Shown here: piece after piece, positions 49,139 through 60,504 of the stretch
Numbering within the stretch: position 1 is the stretch's first letter
Layout: the number at the start of each line of letters is the position of its first letter
Assembly (NCBI GenBank): GCA_963942565.1
Contig: OZ012697.1
Span: 13,658,943 to 13,722,942, forward strand
Origin: Maea johnstoni
Lineage: Eukaryota; Annelida; Polychaeta; Spionida; Magelonidae
Direction of reading: 5' to 3'
DNA length: 64,000 bases
Program-made: the position numbers and the translations under genes
Notes under the pieces: model-generated
What the model was told of the DNA's origin: nothing
The model's database searches: none
Seen by the model: the letters and a program-made list of their open reading frames with translations, nothing else

Positions 49139-49310
49139 GAGTTTCTCTAGAAATTGTCATCTGGATCCACGATACTTTTGACAATAACTTGAAGATATTT
49201 GAAGGAGAGTTGTTGGTAATGTTCTGATTGCCATTTCTCCTTCAAATATTTCTCCCAAATAGATTTCATTTTAATTTTTAGGCTGCTTTTGACAAGCATT
49301 AATGGGTTAA
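49135..49310 (+). mobile_element. Family A MITE, 5'-shortened
   Basis: It runs TTAAGAGTTTCTCTAGAAAT to caagcattaatgggttaa. The first ~12 bp of A are missing and the preceding B element provides its TTAA. Confidence 0.88.
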
Positions 49311-49320
49311 AGTGTGTTTT

Positions 49321-49550
49321 AACCCATTTATACTTTTAGATAAACTCAGGAAATGACTTTGGAATCTATGGTACTTTTGAACATTACTTTTGCATCAAGC
49401 ATACATCCATTATTTATTTAAGGGAAAATGATGCTTTGGTTCTGGTAAAGATTTCGCTTACAGACATTTGCCCAAAAAGTACTCTTTTTTAGGAAATATC
49501 ACCAAAATGATACTGACGTTTTTTGCACTACATGCATGAATAGGATTACA
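49321..49550 (+). mobile_element. Family A MITE, diverged
   Basis: It starts taacccatttatacttttag, keeps tggtacttttgaacattact and aaatatcaccaaaatgatac, and ends catgcatgaataggatta. Confidence 0.72.
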
Positions 49551-49567
49551 CATTTGTACCTAGGGTT

Positions 49568-49990
49568 CTTTTTTTTTTAATTTTTAATTTTTTAATTTTT
49601 TTTTTATTTTTGAATATTTTTCATTCAGTTCTGGCATGGAAATCAACATACAAAATATGTAATAGTAATCGTAATCAAACATATATAACCATTGTAATAA
49701 TATAGGGAAATAAAACAAAAGTTGTGAACAATTATATTATTGGTTGTATTGAAAGAAGGAACTACCTAGAGTTCTTGTTGAAGTAGCATTGTATAAAACT
49801 TTGACATTTATGAAAGATTTCTTATCAATAAATTTACATTTTTGCAAACTGTTTGGATGCTGAAACTGATAAGTCACGTTTATAGTTGGCAGGATGCATT
49901 ACTTATTTACTTGTAGGTTCAGAGCTAATGCATTTTCCCTACCTGTCCTAGTATTAGTTCTCAAGGGTCAATATAGATGGCGACAGTAGT
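49568..49990 (+). other. T-rich run and unrecognised sequence
   Basis: Poly-T with AA breaks (49568-49610) could be the tail of a minus-strand retroposed copy, but the following body is not recognised. Confidence 0.35.
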
Positions 49991-50006
49991 GATCAATCAT
50001 ATTACT

Positions 50007-50109
50007 TTAACCCATTTATCCCTGCAGAACCCAAATAGGCATAATGATAATGATAATGATGGTGATAATGAGAATGAGAATGATGATAATAATGATAATG
50101 ATAGTGATG

Positions 50110-50164
<55 letters not shown>

Positions 50165-50204
50165 TAATAGTAGTAGTAGTAATAGTAATAATAATAATGA
50201 TAAT

Positions 50205-50245
<41 letters not shown>

Positions 50246-50506
50246 TAATATTAATAATAATAATGATAATAATGATAAAGAAATAATAATAACAATGATA
50301 ATTATGATAATCATAATAATAATAATAATGATGATGGTAACGATAATAATAATAGTAATAATGATAATGATACTACTGATAATAATGATATGATAATGAT
50401 AATAATGATAATTATAATAATGGTAATAATAATAATGATAATAATAATAATGATAATAATAATAATGATAATAATAATGGTAATGATAATAATAATAATA
50501 ATAATG

Positions 50507-50540
<34 letters not shown>
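50007..50540 (+). repeat. A-family end followed by (AAT)n/(GAT)n microsatellite
   Basis: It starts with a 33-bp A terminus (TTAACCCATTTATCCCTGCA) and continues as about 500 bp of AAT/GAT units. Confidence 0.9.
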
Positions 50541-50541
<1 letters not shown>

Positions 50542-50625
50542 GATAATGACAAAAATGATCCTTTATTTCACAAGGGTAACATAGTCAAATATATGATTTG
50601 ATTTTCACTTAGGCCCTCTGATTTA
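50541..50625 (-). mobile_element. Possible LINE 3' end next to (AAT)n
   Basis: Read on the minus strand, cagagggcctaagtgaaaat, then gttacccttgtgaaataaag and (ATT)n resembles a CR1-type 3' end with repeat tail. A related end (agagggcctcagggaagttc, gttaccctcttt, then ATT units) is at 61642-61705. Confidence 0.45.
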
Positions 50626-51020
50626 AGGACCATACCTTTCATGCTTCTTGCATGCGTGACTTAACTCGTAAGACATTTTTTATCAAAAGATAATTTTGGA
50701 AAATATGTAATGGGGAAATATTAACCAAATCCAATGAACAACTCCAACTTTAAGTATCTTTTTAATTTAGTGCTTTATTACCAAATTAGAAATCCAACCA
50801 ACAACTCTCCTTATATAATATATTTGAAGTCAATGCTTCTTGTAAGGTTATGAATACAACCATTCCCTTAATATTTAAGTATTTTTGAATCCAATGCTTT
50901 ATTTCTAGGTTTAATATTGTCAAAAGTCTGATACCATGAATTCTAATTAATTTGGGACACTTTTTAATGATTTAGATTTTTGTGGTTTGAGGAGGGCCCA
51001 TGTTTTCTCGAAGGAAGGTT
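50626..51020 (+). other. Diverged A-like remnants
   Basis: Phrases such as acctttcatgcttcttgcat and ccaaccaacaactctcctta suggest eroded A copies; no boundaries can be set. Confidence 0.35.
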
Positions 51021-51233
51021 TTAACCCTTATGCTGCTGGTGGCTATAATTTCACACTAAAAATGATGCAAAAAAGCTGAAAAATGACTAGAACCCTGGCA
51101 TATGGGTTTTCATCTGAGAGTACTCAACAAGAGCTATCTAATGAATACCAACATGACAGGATTTAGAAGGTTTTCAAAAATCTTTGCATTATTAAGCTTT
51201 GGATAAAAGTAGCCTCAGCATTGGAAGGGTTAA
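51021..51233 (+). mobile_element. Family B MITE, complete
   Basis: It has TTAA on both sides; TTAACCCTTATGCTGCTGGT to cagcattggaagggttaa. Confidence 0.92.
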
Positions 51234-51397
51234 GGGGAAAATACGGTAATATAAGGTTTTGTTATATTAGCAACTGTGTGGTCCATATTTTGTGAAATGG
51301 CGACTGGCGATAGATCACTCTCAGCTCTATAGTGTCTCTGTACAGGTGACACCATATAACTATACTTAGTCACAATTCTCTCTTTTCTCAGCCTAGT

Positions 51398-51611
51398 TTA
51401 ACCCTTATGCTGCTGGTAGCCAAGTTGGTCAATTCAACATAATGCAAAAATGCTAAAAGAAATCACTGAAACCCTGGCAAACGGGTACTCATCTGAGAGT
51501 ATTCACGAGAGCTATCCAATGAGTACCAACATGACAGGGTTTAGATGGTTTTCAAAAATCTTTGCCTCCTTGCGCTTTGGACGAATGTAGCCTCAGCATT
51601 GGAAGGGTTAA
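51398..51611 (+). mobile_element. Family B MITE, complete
   Basis: It has TTAA on both sides; the right TTAA (51608-51611) is shared with the next B copy. Confidence 0.92.
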
Positions 51612-52025
51612 CCCTTACGCTGCTGATGGCTTTGTATAACACTTTAATATGGAGTGTCAGATATTTAGCGCAGTAGCGTCAGTATAACATGATTGCACAA
51701 CATTAAGATAGCGCACTTAAATCTAGCCATTATCTTAGTTACACTCAAGGTCATATATAGCTGAAACATAAATTTAGCGGACATTTGCTGTTCGCTATTA
51801 TAGTTAAATTAATATGCCCACTAATTAAACCTAGTTATAAAGTAATTTGGCCAATACAAAATGATGCAAAAAAAACTGAAAAATGATTGAAATCCTGTCA
51901 CATATGGGTACTCGTCTGAGGAGAACTATCCAATGAATACCAACATGACAGGGTTTATATTGTTTTCAAAAATCTTTGTGTCCTTGTGCTTTGGATGAAA
52001 GTAGCCTCAGCATTGGAAGGGTTAA
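51608..52025 (+). mobile_element. Family B MITE split by a nested insertion
   Basis: It starts TTAACCCTTACGCTGCTGAT/ggct and resumes aatttggccaatacaaaatg at 51846, ending cagcattggaagggttaa. The ~213-bp insert (51633-51845) begins ttgtataacactttaata and ends cctagttataaagt, imperfectly inverted ends. Confidence 0.88.
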
Positions 52026-52271
52026 TTCTATTAGTAATCTATGTACACTATCTCCTTAGTGTGTCAGTGTTGACTGTGTATTTATATTTGTATTTATTTA
52101 TTTCAAGTGATGTTCGTGTGTTAGCATATGAAAGTGAGATTTAGTATGGTGTGGAAAGATGTATTGGGTATCACAATATAAAGACACTATTTACTTTAAA
52201 TGTGTTTTTTTGGTGCAAATGAATGTTTTCGTCATAAAATCATCTTTGAAAGGTTTTATCTGGATTACTAT

Positions 52272-52308
52272 AAATGTTATTTGTTATTATTATTATTATA
52301 TTATTATA

Positions 52309-52355
<47 letters not shown>

Positions 52356-52441
52356 CATCATTATTATTATTATTATTATTATTATTAGTATTATCATTAT
52401 TACTATAATCATTATTGTTATTATTATTATTATTATTATTA

Positions 52442-52478
<37 letters not shown>

Positions 52479-52537
52479 CATCATCATTATTGTTATTATT
52501 ATTAGTATTATTATTAATATTATTATTTTTATTATTA

Positions 52538-52572
<35 letters not shown>

Positions 52573-52616
52573 TTTTTTTTTTTTATTATTATTATCATTA
52601 TTATTATTTTTTTTTA

Positions 52617-52654
<38 letters not shown>

Positions 52655-52800
52655 TTATTTTTTTATTATTATCATTATTATTGTTATTATTATCATTATT
52701 ATTATTATAACCATTATAGTTATCATTATTATCATTATTATTATCATTATTATTCTATTTCTATTGTTATTTTACTATTTTTATGGTCATTAATATTATA
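52272..52800 (+). repeat. (ATT)n microsatellite
   Basis: ATT units for over 500 bp with TTT, ATC and GTT variants. Confidence 0.96.
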
Positions 52801-52913
52801 AACACTTATTTATTATTTTTATTAATCTTAATGTTTTTATTTATTTTTATAATTTTCTTAAAAATTATGATCATTATCATAATTTGTTTATTATAAATAT
52901 ATTTTTTTTCACT

Positions 52914-52931
52914 TTCATCTTCATCATCATC

Positions 52932-52969
<38 letters not shown>

Positions 52970-52970
52970 T
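52914..52970 (+). repeat. (TCA)n microsatellite
   Basis: TCA/TTC units. Confidence 0.95.
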
Positions 52971-53800
52971 ATATTCGGGTTATTAATGACATCTTTATTA
53001 TCATTTTAAACCTGCCCTCATTTTGACTATACATTCCCGAGTAGCATTACCATAACCTTATCCGGGATCCATAGCCGGGTTAAGGATATTTCCTTGTGTT
53101 CCGAATGATGAAGGTCGAAGGTCATGATATCCAGCCTGTCCTTGTACCAAATGATATGCAATTACACACTTCTAAACCACAGCCCTTTGACCCTAAGATC
53201 TGGCAAAGCCTTTGCCTTACTTATGTTCATGTTCAGATAAAAAAGTTAAAAGGAATTGCACCAGGAACTGATAATACCATATTCTTCTGTCTAACCGCGC
53301 AGACCCCAAATGGGCAACCCCTCTTCCCCCCTTTTTCTGAAATTTTTGGATGGGGCAAGCCAGCAGAATTCTTTTTTACCTTTTCAATTGGGACAGTCAC
53401 AAACTATATATTGATCATACTTTAACTGCCAAAGGCTGTATATTGATCACATCCAAGAACTTTAAAAAAAATCTTTTTCATTTTTACAATTTCTTTCTTT
53501 ATTTTCCTGCTTGCCAAACCAAGAACTTGGAAATGAAGGTTAATTTGGTCTCCTAGAAGCCATTCGTACGTAGCTGCATGGTCAAGATTTTAATTTTTTA
53601 ATTCTATGTGTTTATATATCTATATATCATTGTAAAAATATGGAGTTAAGGAGGCAATTAACTAGTTAATCTATCAATCAGCTGAGATTTAGATAATGTT
53701 GGCTGTGGCTCCCTTCTATCACAAGATAATCCTTTTTAACTCAACACCTAGGGATTAAGGGCTTCATTGCTGGGGAGCTCTAATCTCCCTGATTTCTTTC
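52971..53800 (+). other. Unrecognised block with an open frame
   Basis: A 109-codon frame starts at 53096, but I recognise no domain and see no splice structure or codon signal to support a gene. The word aactatatattgatcatact repeats near ggctgtatattgatcacat (53402 and 53432). Confidence 0.35.
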
Positions 53801-54000
53801 NNNNNNNNNNNNNNNNNNNNNNNNNNNNNNNNNNNNNNNNNNNNNNNNNNNNNNNNNNNNNNNNNNNNNNNNNNNNNNNNNNNNNNNNNNNNNNNNNNNN
53901 NNNNNNNNNNNNNNNNNNNNNNNNNNNNNNNNNNNNNNNNNNNNNNNNNNNNNNNNNNNNNNNNNNNNNNNNNNNNNNNNNNNNNNNNNNNNNNNNNNNN
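53801..54000. other. Assembly gap (200 N)
   Basis: A run of 200 N; a round length suggests an estimated or placeholder gap. What lies on either side need not be adjacent. Confidence 1.
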
Positions 54001-54128
54001 CAGCTGCGGCATGACTCGCAACACTCCAACTATGGTTGCTTGGTGCTTACCAGCGCTCCTAGCGGCGAGTATAATCACATGTTTGCCAGGGATTGATAAT
54101 CATCTCCACAGGGAATTACTATTACTAT

Positions 54129-54311
<183 letters not shown>

Positions 54312-54379
54312 CTGAGAAACATAAAATGCCCTTACTGCATGCTGCTCCAATATGGCAGAAAAAGTGATGATAAACAAAG

Positions 54380-54772
54380 CTGTATGAGGAACTCAAGAAA
54401 CATGAAATTCTCCACACAGGCCCTCGCTACACACAGTGCAGCAGTGAGCAGTGAGAGCGGGCTGTATGCTGTGGCTGCTGCTCTGAGCACTAGAGTGTCC
54501 TACTCCCAGTCCTCACCACACACACACTCTGCTCCGATAAGTCCACCACGCTGTCTGATCGCTGCGGCACGGAACTGCTGCACGCGCGCACGCTGGCTCA
54601 CAAGTGACAGTAACAGCCAAGACACCGTCCAGGCAAGGTCCACGCGCCCACCGCCTGCCACGGGAGGAGCTCTTCTTACCTGTACACCTGAGGGTCGTTA
54701 AGACAATAGCAGCATTCTTCTCAGCATCATCCTCTACCAAACTCTCAGTCAGAGCAACCACGGCAACTCTTG
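54380..54772 (+). promoter_or_regulatory. CpG-rich first-exon-like region
   Basis: The GC- and CpG-rich stretch (cacgcgcgcacgctgg, caaggtccacgcgccc) ends at ctcttg|gtaagc (54773), a good donor. Open frames exist on both strands but none is recognised. A noncoding or 5' first exon running rightwards is the simplest reading; no following exon is identified in the window. Confidence 0.33.
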
Positions 54773-54960
54773 GTAAGCAAATCTTAATTGATTTTGATTG
54801 GAGGCATCATGAACTTCTCAGCATCATCATCTATCAAACTCTCTGCCCAGGTAAGCAAGTCTTAATTAATTTTGATTGAGAGCATCATGAACTTCTCTGC
54901 CCAGGTAAGCAAGTCTTAATTGATTTTGATTGGGAGCATCATGAACTAGGGTTTCAAAAC
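54700..54960 (+). repeat. Donor-centred repeat, three close copies
   Basis: The phrase cttctcagcatcatc, catcaaactctctgcccag|gtaagcaagtcttaattga and gagcatcatgaacttctc recurs with donors at 54773, 54851 and 54905. Diverged copies of the intron-side part (caattcttaat.gattttgat) lie at 54976, 55372, 56121 and 56914. Confidence 0.87.
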
Positions 54961-55096
54961 AGGGTCTTAGCCAGCAATTCTTAATAGATTTTGATAGGTA
55001 GATATTAGGGCCACACTTTTGTATTTTGGAACTAAGTGCCCAAACGTTGACCCATACTTTTTGATTTTTTCACCTGTACTTTTCACCTGAAACTCA

Positions 55097-55315
55097 TTAA
55101 ACCATTCATGCAAAATGCCCTGATTTATTTTGATAATATCTTTGTGACTGAAGCATTTTTGTAAATCATCTGAAGGAGTAATGTTCATTAGGTCCCAACA
55201 CACAATTCTCCTTCAGATATTTTGTGAATATATGATTTATTCCAAAGTTATATTCAAAAGTATCAATTGTCCAAAAGAAATTTGTCATATAGATACCCAG
55301 GCATGAATGGGTTAA
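55097..55315 (-). mobile_element. Family A MITE, complete
   Basis: It runs TTAAACCATTCATGCAAAAT to ccaggcatgaatgggttaa, TTAA on both sides. Confidence 0.88.
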
Positions 55316-55524
55316 GCAAAATGTCCTGGGGATCAGTTAGCTATATTTCTTGTGTAACCACAAAATTCTAGGTATGCAATTGTTAATTGATTCTGATTGA
55401 CAGACAGTCAGGGCCATGAATCTTTGGTTTTGGCGCATGGTGTTTAAAATTATAAATTATGATTTTGGAAATTTCGTGCAGAACTTTTCACCTGAGACTC
55501 GTTAAGAGGTAAGCATCCTCATCA

Positions 55525-55737
55525 TTAACCCATTAATACTTAAGAGTTCCTCCATAAATTGTCGACTGGACAATTACTTTAGAATTGAGAATGATTTTCA
55601 AAATATTTGAAGGAGAGTTGTTGGTTATGTTCTAAATAACATATCTCCATCAAATATTTTCCTAACTATGCTTTTAGTTGCAAGATTTCATCAAAATTGT
55701 GCAACTGTTTTGGCTGCTGTAAGCATTAATGGGTTAA
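55525..55737 (+). mobile_element. Family A MITE, complete
   Basis: It runs TTAACCCATTAATACTTAAG to gtaagcattaatgggttaa, TTAA on both sides. Confidence 0.92.
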
Positions 55738-56260
55738 ACCTTGTGAGGCCAAATTGTAATTCTGCTTACAAATGTCTGATGCCTAAATAATTTGTAATGG
55801 AGATTATTAGCAAAAATCCAGTACTAGATTGTTCATGTTTGACAATCTATAAAAGTTTGGTTCACCATACTCATATGACATGTCAAAATGACCCTTGAAT
55901 TGAGCACAACATTTTGACAATCAATTGCCTAATTTCCTAGATGTGTAGGAGGTCTTGTAGATTGGTGAGCCATGCTCTTCTTTAAAAGCATTTGGTCATC
56001 TTTCACACATATGTGGGGGCGTTTCCCAAGGTAAGTGTTGCTGCAAATGCATACATGTGTGTGTGTGGAATTGAAAAGGTATTATACAAAATCTGAGTGG
56101 CACTGCAGATTTTCTACGAAAGCAATTCTTGATTGATTCGGGTCAAGGTGCATCAGGACTTAAGCAGAGGTTTTTGGAACTAGCTGTGTAATATTTGCAA
56201 TCATAATCAGGAAATTTCATTATCACCTGAAACTGTAAATAGCATTCAATTGGCACCTAC
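55738..56260 (+). other. Unrecognised, with a diverged donor-repeat copy
   Basis: Mostly unique. At 56118-56235 it carries a copy of the intron-side repeat (aagcaattcttgattgattc, ggtgcatcaggac, cacctgaaact). Confidence 0.5.
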
Positions 56261-56321
56261 CACTCTACTTCTTGTAATCATAGGTTAAGAAGCACCTACT
56301 TTGTGCATTAATCATGGAGTA

Positions 56322-56452
56322 GATGCGACAATGGAGGGTAACAATGGGATGATAGATGCAACAATAGAGGGTAACAATGGGATACAAGATGCACCAATAG
56401 AGGGTAACAATGGGATGCAAGATACAACAATAGAGGGTTAAACAATGGGATT
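56322..56452 (+). repeat. 33-bp tandem repeat, four units
   Basis: Units of gatgcaacaatagagggtaa then caatgggat with few changes. Confidence 0.92.
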
Positions 56453-56592
56453 TTGGCAATTGTTGAGTACAAAGAAGTGGCAGGGAAGGTCTAATGATAG
56501 TGATTTTCTTTTTCAACTAATTGACTCATAATAGAACAATTGAAAATAATCTTCAATTGCTTCATAGTTGGCCATTGCATATTGCATTGGGG

Positions 56593-56743
56593 ATAGGCAT
56601 AAATTTGCAAAATATTCATAGAAGAGTTGAAGATAGATTCTGAAGAACAATTCGCCTTCAAATATTTTTTTAAAATTGCTTTTATTGAGAGAATACACAT
56701 AAAATGTCAGGCGGTTATGGCTGCTACCCGCATGCATGGGTTA
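56593..56743 (+). mobile_element. Family A MITE, 3' part
   Basis: It carries aaatttgcaaaatattcata, attcgccttcaaatattttt and ends ctacccgcatgcatgggtta. Confidence 0.75.
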
Positions 56744-57106
56744 GAAAATTCTTCATTGGTTTGGAATGATCCGGGCCTTAGCTGAGATTTTGTAACTATT
56801 GAAAAACTGGGGAATAGAGGTTCCTATGTTTTGACTAATCACCTTAAACTAGATGAGAGAATATCATTTTTGCACCTATCAGATACCTTAAGATACTATC
56901 CCTTTATCTACCTAAGCACTTCTTAATTGATTTGGGACTAGGAGTTTAAAGGATGCAACTTCTCAATTACTGCACTTATAGTTAGTTGCCAAGTTGCTAC
57001 ATTGGCCCGCTACAACCATGTTAGGCACTGAAGCATAATCTAGACTGGATATCCTTTCATTTTGCCATAAGCATTTTTCATAGGGTTTAGCTTAGGGGTT
57101 CTGCCG

Positions 57107-57330
57107 TGAGGGGTTACGATGCTAGCTGGCTCCCTAGTGTGAGGTCGCAGGTTCCGGTCTCTACTGGATCCCCATTAGTGGGTTTGCTTGATCGCCATAT
57201 AAATGTGCGGCAATGCAGAGGGCTGCCTATGGTCCTTCTGCAACTGAAAGACCCCTTGGAAAATTTTGTGTTCAAAGAGGAGTGAGTTTCTACTTAGTTC
57301 CGGGTTTTTATCTCGTTTTGATTTGACCTG
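57107..57330 (+). mobile_element. Possible second SINE type
   Basis: The head ggttacgatgctagctggct then gtgtgaggtcgcaggttccg resembles tRNA boxes A and B, followed by gaaagaccccttggaaaatt. Only one copy is seen, so this is weak. Confidence 0.35.
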
Positions 57331-57508
57331 ACCTATTGATATTGACGTAAAAAACAATTCCTTCCTTCCTATGGCTAAGTCATGGGATACTAGGTACAAG
57401 TAGTAAACACTATATGTTCCTGGTTCTGATACCACTCTGTACTTCCTATCAATAACTGTGGTAATATGGGATTAATAATACATGAAACATTTCCAAGGTA
57501 AAGTAGGC

Positions 57509-57724
57509 TTAACCCATATGCTGGTGGTGGCTAATTTGGCCAATACAAAATGATGCAAAAAAGCTTTTTGAAAACCATTTAAACCCTGTCATGTTGGTAT
57601 TCATTGGATAGCTCTCGCTGAGTACTCTCCGATGAGTACGTATGTGCCAGGGTTTCATTCATTTTTTCAGTTTTTTTTGCATCATTCAGCATTAGCCATA
57701 TTGGCCACAAGCAGCATAAGAGTA
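57509..57724. mobile_element. Family B foldback variant with two identical ends
   Basis: The left ~55 bp (TTAACCCATATGCTGGTGGT, ccaatacaaaatgatgcaaa) are the normal B left end. The rest is a B copy in reverse that finishes with the same end (gccacaagcagcataag). The usual other terminus is absent. Confidence 0.82.
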
Positions 57725-58185
57725 CGCTGCCAGTTTAAGAGTCATTTTAACATGGCTGCTGAAAGTCCCTAATATTGTCATTGAATACAATTTTTTAAAA
57801 AAACAGCATAAACATTAGTAATACAAGAGTCATATTTATTAGCATTCTCAATAAAAGAACTTCTGCATTATTTTTAATCAAAGATAATGAAAAGTGACAA
57901 TTCTAAACAATAAAATCGATATTTTGAGATGTAAAAGGGGGGGGGGGGGGTCCTGGAACTCTTTATATATAATTACCCCTTTAGTATGCCTCTGACTATC
58001 AGTAACTGATCGAGTGTTTCTAAATAGCAGCAACACTCACATCTCTGTTGAAGAGCCTCTAATAGATGTGGTGTTGAAGAGGGGGTTTGTGGAACCCCTA
58101 TGTTACCCCTTTTTTATCCCCCTAATCTGCAGCTGATCAAGTGTTTCAAATCTCAGCAGGACTCGCACCTTTCATAGCTGGGAGT
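57725..58185 (+). other. Intergenic, nothing recognised
   Basis: Apart from the G run it is unique. A weak duplication around ctgatcgagtgtttctaaat / ctgatcaagtgtttcaaatc (58006 and 58132) is visible. Confidence 0.5.
57937..57950 (+). repeat. Poly-G run
   Basis: Fourteen G in a row. Confidence 0.95.
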
Positions 58186-58892
58186 TTAACCCTTTCAATG
58201 CTTAGACTACTTTTGTCTGAGGCACGAGAAAATTATGAAAATTATCTAAATCCTGTCATGCTGGTATTCAATGGAAAGCTCTCATTGAGTACTTACATGT
58301 GAGTACCGTAATTTCGCGTGTATAAGACGCACCCGTATATAAGACGCACCCCTTGTCCAGGCCTTTAAAATGATGTATAGACCTTAGCTTTGTGTATAGT
58401 GCGCATCCCCTTTTCGGAATTATTGTAGGAAATCAACTCCTCATGAATAACGCTAGAAAGCCAGTAAAACGCATATTGAGATGAGTGAAATGTGACATCA
58501 CCGTGACATCAATGCGTATCACCCTGTGTCGGTACTCACTACCCATTGTCCAATGCATGTCACATGTATTGTAATCAGTAAATTCTAGAGGAGGGTGGTT
58601 CGGTAATTACAATTCATCAATGACGAGGCAAACATCGATGGGCATTGTCTTGGCCGCATTATAATTGAAATTGGCGATCTCCGAGTGGCCTGGTAACTCG
58701 ATGATAAACACCCTAGATTTCTAGCTTTGTGTATAAGACGCACCCCCGATTTGAGTGTAAAATTTAGTGTAAAAAAGTGCGTCTTATACACGCGAAATTA
58801 CGGTACCCATTTGCCAGGGTTTCGGTCATTTTACAGCTTTTTAAAATTTATTTTGTATTGACCAAATTAGCCACCAGCAGCTTACGGGTTAA
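58186..58892 (-). mobile_element. Family B MITE split by a TA-type element
   Basis: It has TTAA at both ends. Left part TTAACCCTTTCAATGCTTAG to gtgagtac, right part cccatttgccagggtttcgg to ccagcagcttacgggttaa. Confidence 0.92.
58306..58803. mobile_element. TA-flanked MITE (Tc1/mariner-like) nested in B
   Basis: It is 498 bp with inverted ends CCGTAATTTCGCGTGTATAA / the mirror ending aaattacgg, and TA duplicated at 58304-58305 and 58804-58805. The uninterrupted B sequence (gagtacccat) at other copies is the empty site. Confidence 0.95.
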
Positions 58893-59039
58893 GTGGCAAT
58901 GGACAGTGCTTCACATGATTAGTGTCAATAGCACAAGGAGGGAAAATAGTCCCTGATTAAATTTTGATGAATCTCCCCCTCGTGCCTTGTGTGTGATCTA
59001 ATTCTGTCTGGCTGCAGCAACACCTGTCACCTCTAGGCT

Positions 59040-59208
59040 CAAGCCATTCACACTCAGAGCTCCTCAAGGAAGTATGTCTGCTACTCTCATACTTTTGGAA
59101 ATAAATTGGGAATAAAGCGAAAGTTTGCAAAATATTTGAAGGGGAGTTGTCTGGCTTCTATTTAACATTTCTCCTTCAAATAATTTTCCAAAAATGGTTT
59201 TACCTTAA
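59040..59208 (+). mobile_element. Family A MITE, 3' shortened, first of a cluster
   Basis: It carries ctcatacttttggaaataaa and atttgaaggggagttgtctg and stops at TTAA 59205. Confidence 0.78.
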
Positions 59209-59434
59209 CCAATTACTGCTCACAGCAGCCAAAAACAGCCAGACAATTTTGATGAAACCTTGCAAGCAAAAACATAGTCAGCAAAATATTTGATGGACAA
59301 AGCTTAATCTGGGCAGAACAAATAACTCTCCTTCAAACATTTTGTAAAATCATCTCAATTCAAAAGTTATTGTCAAAAGTTTCGTAGATCCTGACGACAA
59401 TTGCTTGGGGGCCTCTTAAGCATTAATGGGTTAA
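59205..59434 (-). mobile_element. Family A MITE, complete
   Basis: It runs TTAACCAATTACTGCTCACA to cttaagcattaatgggttaa; both TTAA are shared with neighbours. Confidence 0.92.
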
Positions 59435-59657
59435 CCCATTCACCCCACAATTCCTCTAGACAGAATCATCTGCTATTTTAGTACTTTTGAAAAAAAACTA
59501 AAGAATAAAGCAAAAGTTCACAAAACATTTTAAGTTGTTGTCTGGCCTTCTAATTAACATTTCTCTTTTAAAAGAATTTCCCAAAAATGGTTTTGTTAGA
59601 AAAATATTTCAAAAATTGTCTGGCCTGTTTTGGCTGCTCTGAATGTGAATGGGTTAA
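59431..59657 (+). mobile_element. Family A MITE, complete
   Basis: It runs TTAACCCATTCACCCCACAA to ctgaatgtgaatgggttaa. It and the first member share tgtctggcttct/tgtctggccttct, so they are close relatives. Confidence 0.92.
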
Positions 59658-59820
59658 TCCACAAATTTCAACTTCCTTAGCGGCCGTAAAAGGCCTGCAG
59701 ATTGTGATGATATCTCTATCAAGGAATGCATATGCTTGACTGTTTCTGAAGGGGAAATGTTTAACAAAACACAACCAACAGCTCTCCTTTTAGTAATGTA
59801 TGTGTGTTTCATGCTTTAAC
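59654..59820 (-). mobile_element. Family A MITE, diverged
   Basis: It starts TTAATCCACAAATTTCAACT and keeps gaaggggaaatgtttaacaa and agctctccttttagtaatg. Confidence 0.6.
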
Positions 59821-59979
59821 ACTTAATTATTTTGAAGTTATTTTGATTTTTTTCCAAAGATAATATTAAAACAAATAAATATGATTACAATTCTCCTACA
59901 AAAATGCACATTTTAGAGAATATTGATTTTAAGGAGAAATTTTCATGAAAAGCCAAATTGTAAATTTTATAAATTCATC

Positions 59980-60207
59980 CTTAACTACGTACTTAAGTTC
60001 TTCTTAAAATTGTCATCGTGATTCCAAGATACTTTTGACAATTGAACTTGGGAATGAAGAATTATTTTGCAAACTATTCAAAGGAAAGTTGATGGTGTTC
60101 CAATCAACATTGCTCTTCAAATATTTTCATAACTTTGCTTTCGTTTGAAAGATTTAATCAAATTTGTGAGGCTGGTTTTGGCCGCTGTGGGCACTCAAAT
60201 GGGATAA
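59980..60207 (+). mobile_element. Family A MITE, diverged
   Basis: It runs ccttaactacgtacttaagt to gtgggcactcaaatgggataa, full length but without intact TTAA. Confidence 0.75.
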
Positions 60208-60284
60208 TTGCTAAGTTCCCTTCAAAAGTGCCATAGCATTTAAATCAGAGACGTTCCAAAAAGAACCATGAACATAAATTGGTT

Positions 60285-60500
60285 AATTCATGAGTCACTC
60301 TTCAAATCATCTTCTGCACTTTTAATACTTTTAACAATAACTAGGAATTAGAGATTAGTTTTACAAAATATTTGAAGGAGAGTTGTTGATTATAATGCCC
60401 TGATTAACTTTTCTCCTTCAAATATATTTCGAACTTTGCTTTCTCCTAAAAGATTTCACCAAAATTGTCACACTTCATTTGGCCTCTATGATCATTAGGA
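60285..60500 (+). mobile_element. Family A MITE, diverged
   Basis: It runs ttaattcatgagtcactctt to cctctatgatcattagga, with intact central arms (atttgaaggagagttgttga / ttctccttcaaatatatttc). Confidence 0.75.
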
Positions 60501-60504
60501 TTTT

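Noticed and set aside
52159-52801. Open frame of 183 codons rich in Ile
   Set aside because: Nearly all of it is an (ATT)n tract.
53096-53425. 109-codon frame
   Set aside because: No recognised domain, no splice context and no repeat-family match. Left as unrecognised sequence rather than a gene.
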